Assembly (NCBI GenBank): GCA_937975585.1
Contig: CALJUC010000065.1
Location: forward strand, 1 to 12,174
DNA: 12,174 bases
Origin: an uncultured Moraxella sp.
Lineage (GTDB): Bacteria > Pseudomonadota > Gammaproteobacteria > Pseudomonadales > Moraxellaceae
Direction: 5' to 3'
Below, piece after piece: positions 1 through 6,633 of this stretch (positions within the stretch are counted from its first letter, which is position 1; each line of letters starts with the position of its first letter). The position numbers and the translations under genes are program-made. The notes under the pieces are model-generated. The model was given only the letters and a program-made list of their open reading frames with translations, was not told the DNA's origin and did not search any database.

Positions 1-620
1 CATTATCCGCGTTAGATGCCAAGTTACGTGTGCAGATGCAATCAGAGCTAAAACGATTACAGCGGGAATTGGGTATTACCTTCGTATTCGTGACCCATGA
101 CCAAGAAGAAGCCTTGTCGATGTCGGATCGTATCGCGGTCATGAAAGCCGGCGTGTTCCAACAAATCGATAGCCCTATTGGTATCTATGAAAGCCCCGCT
201 AACCTATTTACCGCCAACTTTATTGGTGAAACCAACTTCTTTAAAGCTCGTGTCTTAAGCGTGGGTGATACCACCATTGAAGTCGAAGTGATTGAGCAGC
301 AAGACGGTTTCCACCCAATCCGCCATTTACCAAAACCACGCTTCAATGTGCAAGCCGGTCAAACGGTCAACTTACTGTTACGTCCTGAAGATATTCGCGT
401 CTATTACACCCACGAAGGCCATGAAGGCTTGGTTGGTAACGTCGTTGACAGTGCCTATAAAGGCAGTACGCTTGACTCAGTCATTAAGCTAAAAAATGGC
501 AATATCGTCAAAACGTCTGAATACTTTAACGAAGACGACCCGAACTTTAACTATAAACTTGGTCAAGAAGTGCGTGTTGACTGGGTAGATGGCTGGGAGT
601 GGATTTTGCCTGATGAATAA
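1..620 (+). CDS. potA: Polyamine ABC transporter ATP-binding subunit PotA, 3' part (5' end outside window)
   Basis: This is the cytoplasmic ATPase that drives spermidine/putrescine import with PotB, PotC and PotD. The reading frame is open from base 3 at the window edge, so the Walker A, Q-loop and signature motif are missing. It starts in the D-loop region (LSALDAKLR), goes on to the H-loop (FVFVTHDQEEAL), and ends with a TOBE-type regulatory domain containing LLRPEDIRVY. The stretch SDRIAVMKAGVFQQIDSP is typical of the PotA/MalK/UgpC group. The neighbours potB, potC and potD settle the substrate class as polyamine. The stop TAA (618-620) overlaps the potB start by 8 bases, so translation is probably coupled. 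The family call is certain; the choice between spermidine-preferring (PotABCD) and putrescine-specific (PotFGHI) types is less so. Confidence 0.95.
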   Translation, partial: LSALDAKLRVQMQSELKRLQRELGITFVFVTHDQEEALSMSDRIAVMKAGVFQQIDSPIGIYESPANLFTANFIGETNFFKARVLSVGDTTIEVEVIEQQDGFHPIRHLPKPRFNVQAGQTVNLLLRPEDIRVYYTHEGHEGLVGNVVDSAYKGSTLDSVIKLKNGNIVKTSEYFNEDDPNFNYKLGQEVRVDWVDGWEWILPDE

Positions 621-1527
621 TGTGCCGATTGCCTCGCCCGCTGCTGCGACTGTGGCTCGCGTTCCACATGATCGCCAGACGTTTCGCCGTGCTACCTTAT
701 TTGTGATTTGGGCATGGCTGATTATCTTCGCGCTGTTACCGAATTTGATTGTGATTGCCGCAAGCTTTTTGACGCGTGATGAAGATACCTTTCTAAAACT
801 ACCGGTCACCTTCGAAAACTATATTCGTTTGATTGACCCGCTATATCTCAAAGTCTTTTTACACTCGCTGTCAATGGCGGCAATTACCACCATTATCTGT
901 TTACTACTGGGTTATCCCTTTGCGTGGCTCGTGAGTAAAGCCCAAAAAAAATGGCAGTCGCTGTTGATGCTGTTGTTGGTAATCCCCTTTTGGACCAACT
1001 CACTGGTGCGTCTATACGCGGTTAAGCTGATTATGGCGGCCAATGGTTTGTTGAGCTCTACACTGATTAGCCTAGGACTCATTCATGAGCCGCTACAGAT
1101 TTTGTATACCCAAAAAGCGGTCATTGGCGGCTTGGTCTACTTGCTATTCCCGTTTATGGTGTTACCACTGTATGCGGTATTTACTGATTTACGTGAAGAC
1201 ATGGTACTTGCCTCAAAAGACTTGGGCGCCAATAAAGTACAAACCTTTTGGCATGTGATTTTGCCATTGACCACACCGGGGATTATCTCAGGCGTGCTAT
1301 TGGTGCTATTACCGGCAATGGGTATGTTCTATGTCGCGGATATCTTGGGCGGCTCGCGTAACTTACTCGTGGGTAATATCATCAAGTCGCAATTCTTGGA
1401 TGCCCGCGATTGGCCATTTGGCGCAGCGGCCAGTGTGCTCTTGACCATCGCGATGGCCGTGCTAATTTTGGCGTATCGAGCCAGTAGCAAACGCATCGGC
1501 AAAACCGATTACAACGAAGTGGCATAA
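613..1527 (+). CDS. potB: Polyamine ABC transporter permease PotB
   Basis: One of two inner-membrane subunits forming the polyamine channel. The 304-residue protein has about six hydrophobic segments, the first near residues 27-51. It carries the cytoplasmic EAA-type coupling loop around residues 196-227 (DMVLASKDLGANKVQTFW followed by the LPLTTPGI part), which docks onto PotA. I place the start at ATG 613, inside the potA stop region (ATGAATAA), with a GGAG at 596-599 upstream. An in-frame ATG at 589 would lie deeper in potA and add eight residues without a better ribosome site. potC follows 10 bases after the stop. The family assignment is firm; the start is likely but not proven. Confidence 0.95.
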   Translation: MNNVPIASPAAATVARVPHDRQTFRRATLFVIWAWLIIFALLPNLIVIAASFLTRDEDTFLKLPVTFENYIRLIDPLYLKVFLHSLSMAAITTIICLLLGYPFAWLVSKAQKKWQSLLMLLLVIPFWTNSLVRLYAVKLIMAANGLLSSTLISLGLIHEPLQILYTQKAVIGGLVYLLFPFMVLPLYAVFTDLREDMVLASKDLGANKVQTFWHVILPLTTPGIISGVLLVLLPAMGMFYVADILGGSRNLLVGNIIKSQFLDARDWPFGAAASVLLTIAMAVLILAYRASSKRIGKTDYNEVA

Positions 1528-1537
1528 GGAGGCTGAC

Positions 1538-2329
1538 ATGAGCAATTCAATGAAATGGCTGTCACGCCTATATCTGACCGTGATGTATCTCATCATGTTT
1601 GCCCCGATTGCGGTGATGGTACTGTTTTCTTTTAACGCGTCAAAAGTGGGTTATCAGTGGGGCGGCTTTAGTCTACACTGGTACCAAGCGTTGTTTGATA
1701 ATGCGGCGATGATGCAGGCAGCATGGCACTCAGTCTTACTTGCCGTGGTTGCCGCAACGATTACCACAGCCATTGGTGGCCTGACCGCGATGTCATTACA
1801 ACGTTATGACTTTAAGGGAAAATCAGTCCTGCAAGGTCTGTTATTCGTGCTGATGATGTCGCCAGAGATTGTATTGGCGATTTCGCTATTGGCGCTATTT
1901 TTGATTATTGGCTTTCAGCTAGGCTTTATCACGCTGCTGATTGCGCACATTACCTTTTGTCTACCGTTTGTGGTGATTACCGTAACTGCACAGCTAAAAA
2001 GCTTGGACAATCGTATCTTAGAAGCCGCGCGAGATTTGGGTGCCAGTGAATTCACGGTGATTCGCACTATCTTGATACCGATTATGATGCCAGCAATTTT
2101 GGCCGGTTGGGTGTTGGCATTTACCTTATCACTGGATGACGTGGTGGTATCGACCTTCGTCACGGGCCCTGATTTTGAGATTTTGCCATTACAGATTTAT
2201 TCGATGGTACGCGTGGGCGTGAAGCCTGAGGTCAATGCGGTGGGTACGATTTTACTGGGTATTTCGCTGCTTGGTCTTATCATTTCACAACTATTGCTAG
2301 CCAAGCGCGCCTTGGCTAATAAACGTTAA
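1538..2329 (+). CDS. potC: Polyamine ABC transporter permease PotC
   Basis: The second membrane subunit of the polyamine importer, 263 residues, close to the family's usual length. It has about six hydrophobic segments, beginning near residues 10-32. The EAA coupling loop lies at about residues 162-190 (LEAARDLGASEFTVIRT, then the IPIMMPAI part). The segment LSLDDVVVSTFVTGP near residues 197-211 is characteristic of PotC/PotI permeases. A near-perfect ribosome site AAGGAGG at 1526-1532 overlaps the last bases of the potB stop and sits 5 bases before the ATG. potD starts 10 bases after the stop, so all four genes form one operon. Confidence 0.96.
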   Translation: MSNSMKWLSRLYLTVMYLIMFAPIAVMVLFSFNASKVGYQWGGFSLHWYQALFDNAAMMQAAWHSVLLAVVAATITTAIGGLTAMSLQRYDFKGKSVLQGLLFVLMMSPEIVLAISLLALFLIIGFQLGFITLLIAHITFCLPFVVITVTAQLKSLDNRILEAARDLGASEFTVIRTILIPIMMPAILAGWVLAFTLSLDDVVVSTFVTGPDFEILPLQIYSMVRVGVKPEVNAVGTILLGISLLGLIISQLLLAKRALANKR

Positions 2330-2339
2330 GGAGAGCCGT

Positions 2340-3464
2340 ATGATCAATCGACGACGCTTTTTGGGCTACGGCTTGGGATTGGGTGGCATGGGCTTAGGCG
2401 CAAGCTTAGGTCTAGTCGGTTGCCAAAAGCCCGCTGAAACAGCAGCCGAAGGTGCAGCATCAGCCGCCGCTCCAACGGGTGGCGGCAAGGTAGTCAATGT
2501 CTATAACTGGACGGAATACATCTCGGATCAATTACTCAAAGACTTTACCGCCGAAACCGGCATTGAGGTCATCTACAGTACCTTTGACTCCAACGAAGCC
2601 ATGTATGCTAAGCTCAAGCTGATGAACGGCAGTGGTGATTATGACGTGGTATTCCCAGGTACAGACTTTGTCGATAAGATGCGCAAAGAAGCGATGCTTG
2701 AGCCACTCGACCACGCCAAGCTAACCAACTTTGGTAATTTGGGTAAAACCTTTATCAACGCGCCATTTGACCCCGAAAATAAATACAGTATCCCGTATCT
2801 ATGGGGTTCATCGGGGATTGCGGTTAATACCCAACGTATTGATAAAGCGACGATTACCACGTGGAACGACCTGTGGAAACCCGAGTATGAAGGTCGCGTC
2901 ATGCTGATGAACGACTTACGTGACGTATTCACCATGAGTTTGCTGACGCTTGGCTATAATGGTAGTACCCGTGACCCTGAGCATATTCGCCAAGCTTATG
3001 AAAAGTTGACGACACTGATGCCAAACGTGCGTACCTTCAACTCGGATGCACCGCGGATGCCGTTTATGGAAGGCGAAACCTATCTTGGTTTGGCGTGGAA
3101 TGGTGAAGTCATCATGGCACAAGATCAAGGGATGCCAGAGCTTGACTTTGTCTATCCCAAAGAAGGCGCCATTATGTGGATGGATAATATGGTCATCCCC
3201 AAAAATGCCAAAAACCGCGACAATGCCTATAAATTTATCGACTTTATCTTGCGGCCAAAATACTCAGCGATGCTAAGTGAAGAAATTGGCTATGGCTCGC
3301 CTAATGAAGCCGCGAAAAAAGAAATGCCACCTGAATTGGCGAACAATGCCATCGTCTATCCACCAGCGGAGTTGCTCAAGCATGCGATGTTCCGTGAGGA
3401 TGTTGGCGATGATACCATGGCGCTGTACCAAAAATATTGGGATCGGCTAAAAGTCGATATGTAA
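2340..3464 (+). CDS. potD: Polyamine-binding protein PotD/PotF-like, probable Tat-exported lipoprotein
   Basis: Extracytoplasmic receptor that delivers spermidine or putrescine to PotBC. The N-terminus has a twin-arginine motif (RRRFLG, residues 4-9), a glycine/leucine-rich hydrophobic stretch, and a lipobox LVGC with Cys28. Next come an alanine-rich linker (about 32-50) and the mature binding fold. Residues matching the polyamine pocket of E. coli PotD, aligned from memory, include Trp57, Asp192, Trp253, Trp280, Asp282 and Tyr318. The equivalents of PotD Tyr85 and Glu171 appear as Phe110 and Asp195, so ligand preference may differ. The length is 374 residues. A GGAGAG ribosome site lies just before the ATG, and a terminator follows directly. 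E. coli PotD is a soluble periplasmic protein, so membrane anchoring is a difference. Confidence 0.95.
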   Translation: MINRRRFLGYGLGLGGMGLGASLGLVGCQKPAETAAEGAASAAAPTGGGKVVNVYNWTEYISDQLLKDFTAETGIEVIYSTFDSNEAMYAKLKLMNGSGDYDVVFPGTDFVDKMRKEAMLEPLDHAKLTNFGNLGKTFINAPFDPENKYSIPYLWGSSGIAVNTQRIDKATITTWNDLWKPEYEGRVMLMNDLRDVFTMSLLTLGYNGSTRDPEHIRQAYEKLTTLMPNVRTFNSDAPRMPFMEGETYLGLAWNGEVIMAQDQGMPELDFVYPKEGAIMWMDNMVIPKNAKNRDNAYKFIDFILRPKYSAMLSEEIGYGSPNEAAKKEMPPELANNAIVYPPAELLKHAMFREDVGDDTMALYQKYWDRLKVDM

Positions 3465-3481
3465 CCTAACCTTGAGTGGAT

Positions 3482-3516
3482 AAAAAAGCCCCTGTATCAT
3501 GACCGGGGCTTTTTTT
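3482..3516. terminator. Bidirectional intrinsic terminator between potD and mcrC
   Basis: The arms AAAAAAGCCCC (3482-3492) and GGGGCTTTTTT (3505-3515) are perfect inverted repeats around a 12-base loop, with one more T at 3516. There is a T-run after the stem on the + strand and, because the left arm begins with six A, an equal T-run on the - strand. It lies between convergent genes and can end both the pot operon and the rhodanese-mcrBC unit. Confidence 0.93.
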
Positions 3517-3526
3517 GAGGAGATTT

Positions 3527-4777
3527 TTACCGCTTGGCTGATAACGGTGGCAAAGATAGTTGCCCTTGTGTGATTACAAATGGCACCAACCAAAACTGTG
3601 TATCACGTGGTTTGACCAATTCAATCGGTATAGCTTGCTGATGCCTATCTATCGTTGGATAAATCAGCCATGCCTGCCTTGCTGCCGTTTCATTGGCATA
3701 GGTTAGCAGCTGATACATATCTGATAAGCGAATATCACCAACTGAGCCGATGTTTTTCCATTTGATATCCGCGACAATGCGTTGTTGCCCTTGACGGTAG
3801 TCCATCAATAAATCCGGTTTCATTGACAATAGCGGCAATCCTTGTCTCATGACCAACGCTTGCGAATGCTGCGCTTTGACGTGGCTAAACTGCTGCCTAG
3901 TCACATGGGTGACCAATTGTTTAGTCACATGGGTGACCCATTGTTCGAACGCGGTTTGCATATTAATCAGTAAGCTAGGACTTGGGGCTTTATCGACACT
4001 GGGTAACGCTTGCTGTGCGGTCAATATCGCGTAGCTTAAGCGTAATAGCATATTGGCAGGCTGACGTAACGCAGGCATTCGCTGTTGCAGCTCTTGTTGG
4101 CTTTGCTGAAACACATTCTCTATCTGTGCAAGCGTCGGTTGGTACAACGCAGTAACCCCTTGCCAACTCATCGGCAAAGCTGACAACGAGAGTATGCCCA
4201 GCTGAGTCAATCGCTGATACGCGGTTTTGACCAAACGGTTACTCGCGGTATCAGGCGCAAACTGGTCACGCTCACTATAAAACTTATGCGGCTGATGCGC
4301 ATTATGGCGTAACTGTTGGGTTAATAGTAGTTTACCTTGAATATACGATTGGTTTTGCTCGGTGGTTTGGTAGTGCTGATTGGGCTGATACTGGTTAAAC
4401 CACTGATAAAAACATTGACCAAGCCACATTGGGATACTTTCTTGGGCATAGTCAAAACGGGTCTGTGGTGCGATGACTGGTAGCTGTTTGGGATTTAAGC
4501 CCGGCCAAATCGTGGCAAGCATGGTCTTAACCCACGCTCGAGTTTCACCAAGATTCACCTCACTAAACTGTGCAATTTTGGGCAAAACCTCAAGTAGCAT
4601 GCCACTGGGTAACTGAATGACACCCAAATAGTGCCCAACCACAAGCTGCCATGTGCCACGCGACCGCTGCACCGCAAAACCAATAAAGTTTTGCTCAATC
4701 AACCAATCAAAATCCGCTGCATAGACAAAATCTTGTGCGGTTAGTACGGCATGTTCAAAGGTGGTCATCAGCGGCAT
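3527..4777 (-). CDS. mcrC: McrC-type subunit of McrBC restriction system (PD-(D/E)xK nuclease)
   Basis: McrC is the nuclease partner that binds McrB rings and cuts modified DNA. The 416-residue product has the family's N-terminal signature IQLPSGMLLEVLPKI, a helical middle region, and a C-terminal PD-(D/E)xK core. The putative metal ligands are Asp322 (in MKPDLLMDY) and Asp337-Ile-Lys339 (in VADIKWK). A later DMYQLLTYA motif is also typical. It is longer than E. coli McrC (about 348 residues). Three 8-residue repeats lie at 278-301 (EQWVTHVT, KQLVTHVT, and weaker RQQFSHVK), the first two encoded by a 24-base tandem duplication. The start ATG 4777 has AAAGG upstream; ATG 4768 is an alternative. 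The gene lies 24 bases after mcrB in the same unit, and the nuclease residues look intact. Confidence 0.92.
   Translation of the reverse strand: MPLMTTFEHAVLTAQDFVYAADFDWLIEQNFIGFAVQRSRGTWQLVVGHYLGVIQLPSGMLLEVLPKIAQFSEVNLGETRAWVKTMLATIWPGLNPKQLPVIAPQTRFDYAQESIPMWLGQCFYQWFNQYQPNQHYQTTEQNQSYIQGKLLLTQQLRHNAHQPHKFYSERDQFAPDTASNRLVKTAYQRLTQLGILSLSALPMSWQGVTALYQPTLAQIENVFQQSQQELQQRMPALRQPANMLLRLSYAILTAQQALPSVDKAPSPSLLINMQTAFEQWVTHVTKQLVTHVTRQQFSHVKAQHSQALVMRQGLPLLSMKPDLLMDYRQGQQRIVADIKWKNIGSVGDIRLSDMYQLLTYANETAARQAWLIYPTIDRHQQAIPIELVKPRDTQFWLVPFVITQGQLSLPPLSAKR
3899..3946. repeat. 24-base tandem duplication within mcrC
   Basis: Units 3899-3922 and 3923-3946 match at 22 of 24 positions; each begins AGTCACATGGGTGACC. 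Each unit also contains the short inverted repeat GTCAC/GTGAC around ATGG. On the coding strand they encode EQWVTHVT and KQLVTHVT in frame. A more diverged third peptide unit follows in the protein. Near-identity at DNA level suggests a recent slippage duplication. Confidence 0.9.
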
Positions 4778-4801
4778 ATCACACCAACCTTTGTGCTAAG
4801 G

Positions 4802-6079
4802 CTAAGACTGATATAGCGCATGATAAGTAGCAACTTGATCTAAGGCTTCCGAATGAATGACAAAGCCATGTGGTTTGCCATAACCGTTAAAGCCACCCAT
4901 ACCATTTGGTACTGTAGCACTAACGATTGCATTACCCAATATCGACTGTAGCACCTGACCATTACCCCCACTGGCTTGAACCAGCTGCGGGATAATTGCC
5001 TGTTCAAAGGCGCTTGCCAATCCCGCCAAATCATCAACCTCCATCAAAAAGCTATGCCCCAATTGGCTGTCCTGACCTAACTGCTGACTAACTTTGTGAT
5101 TAAGTGCCGTTAACAGTTTGTCCAATTCAATCACTTGTCCATCTACTTCGATAACACCCAGCAAATCCGGCTGTGGTGAACAGTCAATAAAACGAAAGCG
5201 ACGACGAAACGCCATATCCAAGGGTGCCAAAGAATGGTCTTGGGTGTTCATAGTGGCGTAAATATCAACATTGCTGGGCACGCTAAACGGCTGTTTTGAA
5301 TACGCCAAATTCACCTGTAATGCACTCGCCTGCCCGGCACGTTTAGTTGGTTCTATCAGCGACATTAACTCACCAAATACCCGCGCGACATTGGCACGGT
5401 TAAGTTCATCAATCAGCATGGCATAGCGATGATTTGGGTCTTGACAAGCACGCTCACACAGCGTCAGAAATGCGCCCTTCTCGATATGATAGCTAACTTG
5501 TCCATTGATTGTCGTTGGTCGCAGCCCCTCAACAAATTCTTCATAACCATAGGCTTGGTGAAAACTGACGAAGCTAAACCGCTCAATCGTGACCTGCGTT
5601 TGTGTCTTTACGGCCTGGTGATAATCATCAAGTTGATGCTGCAAATCCTGCAATAACGGCAAACTGTCTTCTAACAAAAACCAATTCCTCGATTCGTCTT
5701 TATCAAAAAACGCTTGGCTGGCTCGTTGATATTGTTTGACGGTAACAGAGTTAGGATTACTATAGGTCATTAATACTGACCATGCTGCAGACGTTAAATT
5801 CTTGTTTTGACTTAAATCTGCTTTTGCCTTAAAAATCTCATGCTGTAAAATCTCAGGAACTTTTAATAGTGTTTTTCCTTGCTTTCTTTGCTCCAAGAAA
5901 ACCAAACAAATCACTTCGCGCCAACTGAGTGGCTCAACCAACGCTGTTAATAACGTCTGTCCATCCGCCAACGGTAGCATTTCAGTATATGCCTGTGCCA
6001 ATTGTTGCAGGCGATAAGTCTTACCCGTGCCTGCCACGCCTGTGTAAATGATATTTTTTGGTTGGATAACGTCAATCAT
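4802..6079 (-). CDS. mcrB: McrB-type AAA+ GTPase lacking the N-terminal DNA-recognition domain
   Basis: The motor subunit of an McrBC-like restriction system; in the E. coli enzyme McrB rings hydrolyse GTP to translocate DNA and activate McrC. Visible motifs are Walker A GVAGTGKT (14-21), the family block FHQAYGYEEFVEGLRP (173-188), Walker B MLIDELNRAN (221-230), the GTP-signature position MNTQD (277-281; E. coli has MNTAD), an arginine-finger-like RRRF (292-295) and LGHSFLM (340-346). Walker A starts at residue 14, whereas in E. coli it lies near residue 200 after the modified-base recognition domain. An in-frame TGA six codons before ATG 6079 rules out a simple missed start. The protein is 425 residues because of a large segment between Walker A and Walker B. 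It starts 5 bases after the rhodanese stop. Confidence 0.9.
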   Translation of the reverse strand: MIDVIQPKNIIYTGVAGTGKTYRLQQLAQAYTEMLPLADGQTLLTALVEPLSWREVICLVFLEQRKQGKTLLKVPEILQHEIFKAKADLSQNKNLTSAAWSVLMTYSNPNSVTVKQYQRASQAFFDKDESRNWFLLEDSLPLLQDLQHQLDDYHQAVKTQTQVTIERFSFVSFHQAYGYEEFVEGLRPTTINGQVSYHIEKGAFLTLCERACQDPNHRYAMLIDELNRANVARVFGELMSLIEPTKRAGQASALQVNLAYSKQPFSVPSNVDIYATMNTQDHSLAPLDMAFRRRFRFIDCSPQPDLLGVIEVDGQVIELDKLLTALNHKVSQQLGQDSQLGHSFLMEVDDLAGLASAFEQAIIPQLVQASGGNGQVLQSILGNAIVSATVPNGMGGFNGYGKPHGFVIHSEALDQVATYHALYQS

Positions 6080-6084
6080 AGTGG

Positions 6085-6396
6085 TTAATTTTCTTCACTC
6101 ACAATTTTCATACCGGCCGCTTTTGCGCCACGCGTACCGCCTGTTAAAATCACGATATCACGGCTATCATCAAAGCTATTGAGCTTATCTGCGGCCTTGC
6201 CTGCCTTAGTACCGCCACCACAAAGCACATATACCGTCCCTTGGGTATCTGCTAATAGCGCTGGCGTGAGGCTATCGAGCGGCTGATGCGCGGCATATTT
6301 AATATGCCCTTCCTGATAAGCACTGCTATCGCGCACATCCCAAATGGTAACATCGGCACTTGGGGTAAATTCAGTAATGGCTTGTTCACGTATCAT
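6085..6396 (-). CDS. Single-domain rhodanese-like protein
   Basis: A 103-residue small rhodanese-domain protein, a sulfurtransferase-type fold that carries persulfide sulfur on a catalytic cysteine. It shows the N-terminal block IWDVRDSSAYQEGHIKYA (18-35) and the active-site loop LCGGGTKAGKAADKL with the likely catalytic Cys59. The loop has Lys64 where many rhodaneses have Arg. There is no signal peptide, so it should be cytoplasmic. AGGAA lies 8 bases before the ATG. It is the first gene of a unit with mcrB, with only 5 bases between them. It may be an unrelated housekeeping gene whose transcript reads into mcrBC, or a partner of the system; the sequence cannot decide this. The acceptor is unknown. 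Confidence 0.88.
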   Translation of the reverse strand: MIREQAITEFTPSADVTIWDVRDSSAYQEGHIKYAAHQPLDSLTPALLADTQGTVYVLCGGGTKAGKAADKLNSFDDSRDIVILTGGTRGAKAAGMKIVSEEN

Positions 6397-6443
6397 AATG
6401 ATTTCCTAATTTTTTTCGTCTTAAATGTACAGCGTTGATTCGT

Positions 6444-6472
6444 ATTATCAAGACTTTGACGAATTTTGGCAA
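6444..6472 (-). promoter_or_regulatory. Probable sigma70 promoter for the rhodanese-mcrB-mcrC unit
   Basis: Read on the - strand, TTGCCA (6467-6472) and GATAAT (6444-6449) are separated by exactly 17 bases. Each hexamer matches the consensus at 5 of 6 positions. It predicts a start near 6437 and a leader of about 40 bases to the rhodanese ATG. I see no equally good promoter directly before mcrB, which supports cotranscription. Confidence 0.7.
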
Positions 6473-6547
6473 ATCCTGTTTCTTATTTAGGATAAATACC
6501 AAACTAAAAGTTTTTTATTTATAAAAATAATTATTGTTACTGTTTCT

Positions 6548-6575
6548 TTGCTAATCCATTCCATTAGGTTATATT
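6548..6575 (+). promoter_or_regulatory. Possible promoter for the MFS transporter gene
   Basis: TTGCTA (6548-6553) and TATATT (6570-6575) are 16 bases apart, giving 4/6 and 5/6 consensus matches. The start would be near 6582, with a leader of about 50 bases to ATG 6634. The surrounding 237-base divergent gap is very AT-rich, so chance matches are likely and confidence is moderate. Apart from this and the opposing promoter I see no gene in the gap. Confidence 0.45.
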
Positions 6576-6633
6576 ATCTGCCCAAAATAAAAATTTTTAT
6601 GACTTTATTTACTTAAAATAGTTAGGAGCGTGT

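Noticed and set aside
589..612. potB start at ATG 589
   Set aside because: It would extend the overlap with potA to 32 bases without a better ribosome site; ATG 613 gives the usual short overlap.
6526..6535. Palindrome AATAATTATT in the rhodanese/MFS gap as an operator
   Set aside because: Ten A/T-only bases in a very AT-rich gap; expected by chance.
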